A stretch of 64,000 nucleotides of DNA from Epiperipatus broadwayi (lineage: Eukaryota; Onychophora; Udeonychophora; Euonychophora; Peripatidae), in assembly GCA_028023455.1 (NCBI GenBank), contig JAQFVV010006200.1, positions 1,127,238 through 1,191,237 on the forward strand, in the 5' to 3' direction. Below are positions 47,230 through 57,913 of this stretch, piece after piece. The translations under genes were made by a program, and so were the position numbers. The stretch's first letter is position 1; every line of letters starts with the position of its first letter. Under the pieces are notes generated by a model that was not told the origin of the DNA, did not search any database, and saw only the letters and a list, made by a program, of their open reading frames with translations.

Positions 47230-47720
47230 CCCCAGGCCAAGGGTTAGAGTAAAGCTGTCAACTTGCATATATATATAATATTATTTCCAAGAGCTAAATA
47301 GCTAAAAATTTCAGTACAATAGCAAGTACTTTCCTCATAGCTTTTTCCCCCTCAAATCATAATAATGTGTGAGGTGAGATTTAAAATTGTTATTTTTTTC
47401 TTTATTTTCTACTCATTCTCAAATTCTATTGGTTGAGAAATTTTAAAACATATCATCCAATAGCTTTCTTCCAAATATTGTTAATTTTCTTCATTTCACA
47501 CTTTTCATTTACACTCTTAAGCCTTTTAAATATCTCTATAGCTTCCCTTAGCAGTCTCTGGTGATATTGTCAATTTTTGCCTGAATACGTATTTTATTAA
47601 AATTGGTATCATGGTTAGTTAATTTAATGTGTGAATAAATGGTTGATGAATAGAATTTTTGTCTAACTACCAAATATTGTTTTCTTTTCTTATGTTTATT
47701 CTTCATACATGTACATAAAA
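47230..47720 (-). pseudogene. Penelope-like GIY-YIG fragment, copy 1
   Basis: On the minus strand TIYSHIKLTNHDTNFNKIRI and AKIDN can be read, followed by frameshifted remains of KINNIWKK. Nucleotide blocks such as AATTCTATTGGTTGAGAA, TTGTTAATTTTCTTC and TAGTTAATTT are shared in order with copy 2 at 48860-49330. It is more decayed than copy 2. Confidence 0.6.
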
Positions 47721-47831
47721 GCAGTCAATACTTAATATCAATATCATTAACAATCAACAATCTTGATAAGTATTCCAGGCAACATTGAATACCTATCTAG
47801 CCTTGAACATTATTAGCTTTATATATATATA

Positions 47832-48798
47832 CACCTGGGTCTCGTTTTACAAGATAGATAGGTTCCTCAGAAAACATGCACAAATGAAATCGAGCAAAAA
47901 TAGACATAACTTACCTTAAAAAAGGGGGGATATGGACTGTAATTTTTCAAAAATCACGTAAAAGCAAAGCACCAACGTAAAATTACTTTAAAATTCACAC
48001 ACAAAAAAAATAAGGAAATAAAATATGACTAATAAAAAATTTCAAATTTGAAAAAAATTGATACAAGACAAACTTTTTTTAACTATAATATTTAATTTTA
48101 TTCAAAACAATATATTTTTATGCATAATTTACAGTAATTTACATTTTTTTATACAAGTTTTAATTATTATCGCTATTTGCCGATAAACAGATTCGTTTGC
48201 AAACTGGTAAAAAATCAGATTCTTCACAAGAGGAAATACAACTAGCGCCAACATCACTCTCATGTTGTGTTAATGGTTTTCTGGTGACAACATAATTAGT
48301 AATTAATCTAACAACTAAAAATTAAATTCTTATTTTTGTCTTTAATTTTTTAATTTTCAATTTTAATTGTGCCCACTGCTATTACTCACCTTTTAAAAAT
48401 AAACTTGCAGACACTAAATGATTAATAATTGATTATGTTCTTTTTTAAAAAGCAAAAACAGAATGTGATTTAAAATGCAAAATTAACACGCACAATGTTT
48501 GAACAAATTTACATTATAATCTTGTAAAATTTAATGTGTGTATACATAAAATGTGGAAATCATTATTTTAATTTCATTATTGCATAAAATCTTACTATTA
48601 TAAAGCACTGAAAATATTGAAATTACTAAGATGAAAGTTGAATTCCAATAATGTGCTATTACTTTCAATATGACATAAGTGCGCAAAATTTATTATTTAA
48701 AGTAATAGCACATTATCAGAATTCGACTTCCGGAGAAACGTGAATCGCGTAACTTCAAAATTGCGTTAAATAAATCCGTGTAAAAAAAGACCTAGATG
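47832..48798. mobile_element. Tigger/pogo-like MITE between the two Penelope fragments
   Basis: CACCTGGGTCTCGTTTTACA at 47832-47851 and, inverted, CATCTAGGTCTTTTTTTACA at 48779-48798 (16 of 20 match). The adjacent bases are TA on both sides within (TA)n, compatible with a TA TSD. The CTCGTTTTACA-type end resembles Tigger/pogo TIRs (family knowledge). The 967-bp interior has no transposase. Confidence 0.6.
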
Positions 48799-48804
48799 TA
48801 TATA

Positions 48805-49445
48805 TATGATTTCATATTATAATTATTAATTATTTTTGGGATATTCCATGTAGTAACATAGCTAAATAGCAGATGTTTCAGTACAATATCAAGTACCTTC
48901 CACAAAGCGTCCTCTTTCTCAAATCATAGGAATGCATGTGAGATTTAAAATTGTTATTTTTATCTTTTTCTTTCTCTTCCTATTTAAATTCTATTGGTTG
49001 AGAAGTTTTAAAAATTAGTTTGTCTTCCAATAGCTTCTTCCAAATGTTGTTAATTTTCTTTAGGTCACACCTTTCATTCAAACTCTTGGGCCTTTTGAAA
49101 ATCTCTATGGCTCCTCTTAGCAATCTCTGGTCATATTATTCAATTTTTACTAGAATATTTGTTTTATCAAAATTGATATCATGATTAGTTAATTTTATAT
49201 GAGAATAAATAGCTGATGGATTGGATTTTTCTCTGACTGGCGGAAGGTGTTCTTCCTTTCTAATATTTATTCTATGATTAGTCTGACCAATATATGAACG
49301 TGAACAGACCTACATGAAATTTCATATACCAAAGAAATTTTATCTTTAGGAAGTGGAAATATTTCATTAATTTTTTTTTTAAGATACTGTAAGCTATTTT
49401 ATTAGACTGAATATCCCAAAAATAATTATAATATGAAGTCACCAT
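48805..49445 (-). mobile_element. Penelope-like fragment flanked by inverted repeats
   Basis: TGATTTCATATTATAATT...ATTTTTGGGATATTC at 48807-48846 is inverted at 49409-49441 (GAATATCCCAAAAATAATTA TAATATGAAGTCA), with one mismatch and an 8-bp indel. Between them lies the GIY-YIG domain. Penelope-like elements can carry inverted as well as direct terminal repeats (family knowledge), so these may be element ends, though the element is far too short to be complete. Confidence 0.55.
48960..49330 (-). pseudogene. GIY-YIG endonuclease domain of a Penelope-like element, copy 2
   Basis: On the minus strand the frame reads SYIGQTNHRINIRKEEHLPP, then SNPSAIYSHIKLTNHDINFD, ILVKIE, YDQRLLRGAIEIFKRPKSLN and KINNIWKKLLE. 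This gives the order YIGQT, R..EH, S..H....H.I.F, R...EA..I, LN and W found in the GIY-YIG nuclease of Penelope-like elements, which nicks target DNA for priming. One stop lies after VKIE, and the N-terminal GIY part is broken. No RT domain is visible upstream, so this is a fragment. Confidence 0.7.
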
Positions 49446-49799
49446 TTATCTATAAAAATATCAGAATTAACATATATATTGCAATGATTATTTAATTAAT
49501 TCATGAGATGCACTTATTATATGCTGGTATCTTATTCTATTAATTTGACATCTTGTAATACTATATTTTAACATCTTTTGCAGCAATTGTTTTTATTTCT
49601 GGGCTTTCATCCTTTCTTGATTGCAGCTGTTCATTGTATCCTATTTTCAAAGAATATCCTTCTAGTAAAAGTAATTAACAATATACTTTTTAGAGAGTCT
49701 TCAAGACAAAATTTATTTAGTAAATAAACCTGTGTCAAAATTGGCCATAAAACAATTTTTTAAAGTCTATTCCCTTCATATTCATTTACAATAGTAGAT
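49446..49799. other. AT-rich spacer
   Basis: No gene recognised. Confidence 0.5.
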
Positions 49800-51410
49800 T
49801 CAATGTTATCATATCTAATTAGCTGAATCACAACATTCTAATATTTAATCAGAAGAAGATTTGTGTTTCTCTTTTATGCAACAAAACTGGTAGAATAATA
49901 TCATTGGTTTATACAGCATTTAAACATATTAACTTCTAAATCAGATTTTTTTGAATCTTTCAATCAAAATATTAAGAATATTCTGTGAATCATGTTCATA
50001 ATTGGAAAGAATGGCAGAATCATTAGCATTATGGACCTGAGAAGATGAAGTGTTTGTTTTTGCTGTAAATAAATATAAATTTTAAATTATCACCATCTTT
50101 TATACTTACCTCACAAAATCTTCTAACAATCTAATAAATAATATTTCTGTAGAGTAATTTCACTACACTACTCTCATGGAAGGTAGGTACTGGTTTCTAC
50201 CTGATTTTAACACCTTGTGGAGGAATACAATCATAAACATATGACCAATGATATGTGAAAAAGATATATTTCCATGTGAGCGAGTGGTTTAGTAAAAAAT
50301 TACACTATAGAAATCTTATTTATTAAGTGGATAATCTCAGTCTAATGAACGACTAATAAAAATTATTAATATTTTTCTAACAACTGTTTTAAAAAAAAAC
50401 ATTGACATAATAAATAGAAAACAAAATTAAAACTGGAAAACATTTCAATATTTCATTTCAAATGCTTTAAATTTCCCATCTTCAGCAAGTAATATTTCTT
50501 CTCATACCATCATGAAGTATATGACTCAACATTGCACCATTTAAATTCAAAACTTGAAATAAATCTTAATATCAACACAAATATCATATGATCTCTCATA
50601 TTCTTATTTATATGCTTTCAATAATAGTTACCTTCATTCTACTCTGAAGCCATCAACATAGGTTTAAGTAATCAATGGAAAGCAAATAATATATTGCTAT
50701 GATATGGTTATTTTATTGCACTAAAGCACTTGATGTCCATTGACTATTTCCCATTTTCATTAAATAATCAAGCTTACAGCAAATGGTTCTAGAATACAAT
50801 GAAAATAATTGCCCTTATAATAAACCTTCTAAATTCACAGAATCAAATGCTTTAATCAAATCATGAAACACAATGTATAAATTATGACATTGCTCATAAC
50901 ATTTTTTTAAAATCAATAAATATATATATATATATATGTGCTTTGTGCACAGAGAATGAAGTTATTAATAGTGCTTTAAAATAAATAATATTATCCAAAT
51001 GTTACTGCCAAGCCTTTTTGGGATAGTTCATAGTCCCATATTCATGACTACTGGAATTTATTTAAGAACTTTTTTAAAAAAAAATTTTTTTTGGTAACAA
51101 AAGATATACTTATAGTGGTATAGGGATTCTTCATTCTATAAAATCATGCTAAATCTCTGGTAACCAGAGATCTAGATGAACCAAAAACCTCAATAAAATC
51201 CTTGAAAGTATTTTTTTATAGTGAATAATAATGATATTTTATTATAATTACTGCAGTTCTTTTTACCTTTTGCAATTTTTATAAATTGGAACAATAGAAA
51301 AATTCTTAAGATTTAATTTTTTTTTTGGAACAAATATATTATTAATCATAGTTTCATAATTCTCCAAATATTCAGATCCTATCACAGCCGTTCTGCTTTT
51401 AAAATTGTAG
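49800..51410 (-). pseudogene. RTE-like LINE reverse transcriptase, degenerate
   Basis: On the minus strand, motif A reads FHDLIKAFDSVNLEGLL near 50870-50825 and motif C reads NANDSAILSNYEHDSQNIL near 50030-49975 (the YADD block degenerate to NAND). The stretch 51300-51410 matches 32940-33090 of the large LINE, and 51180-51260 shares the AATAATGATATTCCATGATAATT-like block. A SINE C copy at 50165-50290 interrupts it. No open frame longer than a few dozen residues. Confidence 0.75.
50165..50290. mobile_element. SINE family C copy inside a LINE
   Basis: CATGGAAGGTAGGTACTGGT, CACCTTGTGGAGGAATACAA, TCATAAACATATGACCAATG and GTGAAAAAGATAT share order and sequence with 28845-28935 and 17930-17965. 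Ends and TSD not resolved. Confidence 0.5.
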
Positions 51411-54400
51411 AAATAAATACATATGTGTGTGTTTGTGTGCGTGTGGAATCATTTATTCAGTGATCTATATGAAATCCATTGTGAAAGCCATAATGTACAG
51501 AAAACTATTAAAATGTTATAATTTAGCAGAATTAAAATGTTTATTAAATAACTAATAATTCAATCGTAATTACTTTTCAGGGACATACAATATTGTGAAA
51601 AGAGAATAATCATATTAAAAAATAATTTGGATAATTTAAAAGCTATTAGATTTACAAATGCAATAAACTCACAGAGATAAAACAGTATGCAAACAAAAGA
51701 TAATTTACATATACAACGCAGTGGTTAATTTATACAAAATTATTTACATAAAAGTAAATAAGCAAATAAAATAATATTATTTTTAAAAAATCTAGTTTTT
51801 TTTTTAAATACTGAAAATTTTTTATTTTTTATATATAAAAATCAAGTCAATATTCATTGAAAACTAAAATATTAAGTGAGAAATTGGCATATGTTTAAAC
51901 TATCATTTATAACAGAGATGCCAATCACGCAATAGTATTAATAATTTTTTTCCTGTATGAGATTTTTAATGTATTTTAAATTAGTGTTTGTAGATATCGT
52001 ATATTTGTACAGAATATAATAAAAAGCTTTTTGACAGTTCAAAAAAATATGTTAATACTTAAGATGGGAAACAAGAAAAACATGAATGCATATATATGGG
52101 ATGATGAAAGGAATAATAGAAGTCAGGAATTGATAAGCAAAAATTTGTAATATTAGCAAGAATATAATCGCTAGATTTTGTTGTCTATTAGATGGAATTT
52201 AACAAGAAGAAAAAACAAAGTTTATATTAGCAATGGATTAAACTTAATTTTCTAATTATCATTAGATAGAATGAAGCAGATGATTCATTAAGATCTTTAC
52301 AAAACATAAAAGAAACTCAGGAAAAAAAACATATGTATATTGTATTCTCTTCTTGAAAGCATGTACACTAACAAGATAGTGAAGAATTGCACCTGAAATA
52401 TTTATGGTAATAGAGCAGCCAATTAAGTTCCAGGATATATTTACAATTGAGTATGTAAATATTTCAAATTAACTGAATTGATAAATTTGCCATTAAAATG
52501 CTTGCACATCATGACCTTTCAGTATGATTATTTTATTAATATAATTTAGTCTGGAATTCCAATTTTAAACTGTATTATAAACTTGGATGTTTACATCATT
52601 AAGATGAAAATAATTGCAGAAAAATATAAGTAAAATAATATTGACAAGAAATCATAGAAATAACATGTAATGTTTACTTTGATGTATCATTCATTAACAA
52701 AACAGTCAAAGATTTATTATGAAAACTTGATAGATGGATATTTGGTAGAATTATAATACCAAAAATTTTTTTAAAAAATTTTGAAGCAAGGATTTATCTT
52801 TAAAAACAACACACATAAATGTTTCATTATTTCTGTGATTCATAAACATAGAAACAGAATACGTGTTGAGAGCAATTTTTATCATTCTTTTCTCCAGAAC
52901 TATTAATAATAAGCTTGAGTGATCAATGAATATTAGATTATAAAGCTATTACATCACATGTAGTGCTATCTTATTCCCTTAAATTCCTCTTTGATATATA
53001 AGAAACTTGATCCTAATATGCTCTGACCTAGTAGATATGTTTTATTCATTTTTTAGTATTAAGATAATAGCCTAAAATTCAAAAATACCTAACAGTTTTG
53101 AATTCAAGATAAATTGCTTCCCATGTTTAAAAAAATGTGAAAGATGGCTGGTGAATAAGAGGTGAATCAGATCTAGAAGATCGAGCTGTATTAGGTTTAA
53201 GTTATCCACTAAAAAAAACCATAAGCCCAAAACTAGTCTGGAGATGTGATAGTATAGTCCTGGATGTAAAAACAATAGTAACTGCCAATACTACAAAATC
53301 ACAGTAGATGGTCCTGGAGTAAAGAAAATTGTACCCAATAGCATATGTTGAATGTAAAAATAGTGTTAGTTAGGTTATGTTTGTAAAAAATAGTTTTACC
53401 ATCTTTTGGTGTTAATTAAATCTTTTTAAATAGAATAACAGATAATTGTGTACCTAAAGTATTAACATTCTTCATAAATAACCTTGAATAATTTTAGTTT
53501 AAACAAAATTAGGAAAAAAGAGAGAATAAATAGCAAACTTATTGTAAATTTTATCAACATGAATGAAAAGTCTGAGGATGGTAGAGACCTTCCTCTCATT
53601 AACTTATAATTGATGAACTATCAATAATAATGTAATAATATCTCACAAATAATCTGTTTAATTGGACATCTAACAAAAGGACAAAATATCATCTAATATA
53701 TGTCTACATCAAAATGTTTATAGAGCAGGAACGTAGATGTTACTGTTATCAAAATCAAGTTAAAAATATTTAGCATATTGTATTTTGTAAATAATAAGAT
53801 TTTAATTGTATTTTAAGAAAAGTATAACCAACAAAGTTGGAGAAAAGGATAGTAGGATGATGAAAATTGAATAAAAAGTTTGTACCAGTTTCTCTACATA
53901 GAAAGTCGTTTGAATGTGTTATGAGAATTATTAATTGTTACAATAGTAAATATTAGGACAGAAAAAAAATTTAATAAACAAGAAGTAGAGAAATGGAAAG
54001 AAAATAGGGAAAATAACAAGAAGAGATTTATTATTTAAGGTATGAACATGGAATAAGTTAGAGGATTGGTTTTGGAAACTGAAAAAAAAAAAAGAAATGT
54101 CGATATTTATTAATAAAACTTTGCCTCATTGAATATTAATTAAGTAAACCTAAAAAAATGGATTATTGTTTTTTGTTAATGGATGATTTTAAAAGCAAAA
54201 TTATTGAATGGATAAAAATAATGCTTTAGAATGGAATATAAATAGAACTGAAAGTTATAGAATTTATATAAATTAACAATGATAAAAGGAAAATATGGTA
54301 TCTATAAGGCTTCTTTAGGCTTATAAGTTCAGATATTTCTGACATTAATAAAGGAAAATTTGCATATCGTTGCAATGAAAAACAGGCTAGAGGAGCCTCT

Positions 54401-55704
54401 TAGTAGTGTGGTTAATGAAAGTGGGTACCTGACTCTGCCAATAATTCAAATCTATGTACTATTTGAAAATTTCATAGGTACTTGAGATTTTTAAACAAGT
54501 CTAACTTTTTATGCAGGTAACAGATCACAATCAAAACTAATTAGCCATTCAATTATTGGTCAGTAAATGGGGAATCAGTTATCATTATCTGGCGGATATA
54601 GATTTTGGGTAATATGCAGTAACCAGATGAGTGGCTGATTAGAAAACAATAATGTGATGGTAATATACAGTTTTTACCATCAATGAAATAGGTGGCGTTC
54701 ACTTATGGGCACAAATCCAAAGTATATTCTTTACTAAATTATATGTTATTTTATTTTAGAAAAAAATTATTCCTAAGCTAAAGTTCCAATTACAATTCTG
54801 GATATAAAATTTATACGTTTTCAAGAAATTAACATAAACTTAAACTAGACGATCAATTAGAAATCTGATTTATTGATTGGTCCAAAGAGTCTCTTGATCA
54901 AGTTCAGTAGGATTAAGCAACGAGAATATATAAATTAGCCAACAAGTATATATATATTATGAAGAACAAACAATCAGGTAGAATTTAAACTTTTTGAGTT
55001 ATCTGTCATCAAAACGAATAAAACTCTTTTAAAAAATAAATGTTAAATGTTATTCCTTTTTTTTCTTTTTGAATTGCTCTGTCAATCATTTATTACTTGC
55101 TTTTATTTGTCTTCATACAAATGACAGTATTGTTTAAGACAGTTGTCACATGATAATGTATTTAGTTTGTGCGAAAAAATATTTTATCACGATTAAGCTT
55201 ATACAAACGATGACAATTCAATCATTAATTTTAACAAAGAGCCTTCAAATACTCCGCAATAGTTATGTAATGATTTGTTGTTTTCTAAAACGTTAATTTG
55301 TTGTAACTATATTACTGTAAATAAAACACAGTAGGTAATTAAGGGTTACTCCTTTAGGAATCTTCTTTGTGGTCTAATTAGCTCTCATCTTATCTCAGAG
55401 GGTTCGGTTTTCGTTTAAAATAATGAAAATAATGTTTTAAAAAATTAGAACTGACAATATTTTGACAATTAAAAGAGAATGTTAAGCAAAAGCGAAATTA
55501 TACAATAAATCCTCCCCAGCATTTTTTTCTTTATTTAACAACTGCAGTATTGCTTTTTCTAAAGTAAATAATATTGTATATATAAACATTAGCTTCTAGA
55601 AAACAAATACTTAAAATGAGCAACTTACAACTTATCTTTCTCGATCAATAAACAGATGGAAACAAATAAGAACATTCGAAGTTAATAGTCTGCTTTTCAC
55701 ACAT
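51411..55704. other. long AT-rich region, no gene seen
   Basis: About 4.3 kb. 52070-52330 and 53900-54400 are purine-rich and look like worn coding sequence, but no motif could be assigned. 54390-54480 has weak tRNA-like boxes. No TIR or TSD recognised. (TG)n occurs near 51423-51441. Confidence 0.45.
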
Positions 55705-56452
55705 AACATGGGCCATAATGGAAATAAATCCTATTGGGATGTATATAGACTTATACATCCAAATCAAAATATTCTGCAATCTGAGCTTTGTTTGAATAAT
55801 AAACAGATCATCAAAAAGTCGAGAAACTGTTTTTTTGAACTGAAATACATTGACTATATTCTCAAGCTGAACCTCTCCTCCGTACCCACCAGTCATTTTT
55901 TGGTGTGGAGGAGGGGTTTTGCAAGCCTTAGTCCTCAGTGCAAATTATGCAGAATGGATAATGAAACTCTCCAACATTTGTTTTACATCTGTCCCTTTCT
56001 TGCACTGCTCAGGTCCTTGATTGTGGACAGTGTGTCAACCAATTTCAGGGATGTGTTGTCTGTTAGGAGGGCTATGAAAAATGGCACCTTCTCTATTATT
56101 AGATTGGCCATTTTTATAGTATTTGCAGTTTGACTCACAAGGTATAAGCTTTTATTCAATCTAATGAACCTCAGTACCTGTCATGTATACATAAAGTTGA
56201 TTACTAAAATCAAGGATAGAGACAGACTTTTGGCTTCTGAATGGTTGTTTTGGGAGACCTGGTCCAAATGCACTTTTCCAGACAAATGAGTAAACATCTC
56301 ATGAGATCCTTTATTGGTTATCCTGGTCCCATGTGTAAACTTTTGTATATTTTCATTGTATTTTCCTACAGTTATTCAAAGTATATGAAATGATTTCATG
56401 AATAAACCTTTCATTTTTTATTAAAAAAAACATGGGCCATAATGGAAATAAA
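55705..56452 (+). mobile_element. 5'-truncated LINE with 24-bp TSD and A tail
   Basis: A perfect 24-bp direct repeat (AACATGGGCCATAATGGAAA plus TAAA) is at 55705-55728 and 56429-56452. The insert 55729-56428 ends TTATTAAAAAA, directly before the second repeat. The long TSD plus A tail is the mark of target-primed reverse transcription. 700 bp remain of the element. Confidence 0.95.
55729..56133 (+). pseudogene. C-terminal zinc-knuckle part of a LINE pol
   Basis: The open frame runs through the insertion point and ends at a TGA at 56131-56133. It reads SYWDVYRLIH at the truncated start, then LKLNLSSVPTSHFLVWRRGF and CKLCRMDNETLQHLFYICPF. The latter is a CX2CX8HX4C zinc knuckle of the ETxxHxxxxCP type seen at the C terminus of R2/L1-group LINE proteins. 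No RT motif is included. The frame is uninterrupted up to the stop, so the insertion is probably recent. The upstream ATG (55708) lies in the TSD and is not the element's start. Confidence 0.85.
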
Positions 56453-56659
56453 CTTATCTAGGCAGTAAATTTAATAAACTATTTTGTTACTATAATCTTC
56501 ATGCCTAAGTAACAAATGTGGCTTCAAGACAGGTCTATCTTCATAAGGCACTTAAGTGCATTTAGTTTTTAAGTCATCCCACCATTATAAATTTGACAAC
56601 ATAGAATTGTCTAGTGAGTATAGTAGTAAATTTAGTTGCAATGCAAACACTTTATATAT
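56453..56659. other. spacer between LINE insertion and LTR
   Basis: No feature recognised. Confidence 0.5.
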
Positions 56660-56780
56660 ATATTGCAACCCTGCAATGTGTGTTGCCAGTTGAATTCTAT
56701 GATTTTGCTGAGAATGGAATAATATATGTTAGATGAATTTTGTATATATATAAAATAAATCTTTTATTGGATTAAACTTA
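56660..56780 (+). repeat. 5' LTR (start) of a degenerate Gypsy element
   Basis: TATTGCAACCCTGCAATGTG ... GATTTTGCTGAGAATGGAAT ... CTTTTATTGGATTAAACTTA matches 63873-64000 closely. Only this 120-bp part can be compared because the second copy is cut by the window end. The full 5' LTR probably runs further right. Confidence 0.85.
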
Positions 56781-57913
56781 GAAAATTTCTTTTCCTTGAG
56801 GCAATACACATTCGTTTTTTTTTTACTTTCAATAAAAAAAGTAAAAAAGCAAATTTAAATAATAAAAGTGACAACTGATTTTAAGTATTGATATCTGCAA
56901 AGCATGATATGGGTAACAATAGTTATAAGAAAGAGAACTTTGAGAACAAAAATCTAATGAAAGATAAAAGTTTAAAAAAGAAATATGGGAGGTGTTCAAT
57001 GTACACATAAGTGGTAAGTTTTCTAGGGGATATAAAAGGGATGGATGTGAATAAAGGGGTTTCTTCCCTTTTCTTTTCTTTTTTTTTTTTGAATATGCCA
57101 CAAGATGCAGAATTATTCCATGATGGGAGTACTCAACAGGAAAAATAGGATGTTATAAATGTATGTATAAAAAATATGTACAATTTGGATTGTTAGTGCA
57201 ATACATTGCAATAACATATAAGTGACAAGTTTTTTTTCTCGAGTAGCAAACAAGGAAAATAAGACTTTTTAATATATTTAGTAATAGATTAGTCTGTTGA
57301 AAAAGAAAATAAAAGTTCTATTGAATAAAGAGAGGGGGAGACAGGTATTGAAGTTTTTTTTTCTTTGTTTCCTATTGTTTTGTTAAGTAAGAATAGGGTG
57401 GGAATAACAGACCATCATAACTATAGACAAATACAACACAAGTTTTTTTCTCTATATATATATATCTATCTATTGGGGTGAGTGGCAATGTAATATTCAG
57501 GTAGCAATCAAAGGTGATAATGGAGGGAAGGAAGGAGGATCGGCATATGTTATGGAGTAAAATAAGATTTACATGAAAAATTAATAGTACTAAAAGAATT
57601 TGTAATAGAAGGGAATATATATATGTAGTTTTTTTTTGACATATCATTAAGTCGGTATCATATATATATATATGATAAACGAAACAAGTTATAAATTTCG
57701 TAACTTGCTCATAGCTTGCATTTTATGATCACTAGATGTAGCTTTACCAATAGCTCACTATCAAGCTTTGTTTACATAAATGCTGAGAGAGATAGAATTT
57801 CAATATCTCTTTCAATTGTCTTGAACCATTAAACCATGGTTTCGAACTAGTTGGCTCACATCAGTAAGGGTAGGAAAACTAGAAACTAGATCTCAATATA
57901 TATATATATATAT
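56781..57913. other. probable rest of the 5' LTR and leader
   Basis: No counterpart in the window because the 3' LTR is cut. Poly-T, (AT)n near 57460 and 57660, and frames without domains (for example 56829-57101 minus). I did not recognise a primer-binding site. Confidence 0.4.

Noticed and set aside
54390-54480. tRNA-like boxes (TTAGTAGTGTGGTTAATGAA and ATTCAAATC)
   Set aside because: The A-box spacing is plausible but the B box is poor and no second copy was found.
57461-57680. (AT)n and (TATC)n short runs as possible regulatory sites
   Set aside because: Simple microsatellites without associated gene structure.
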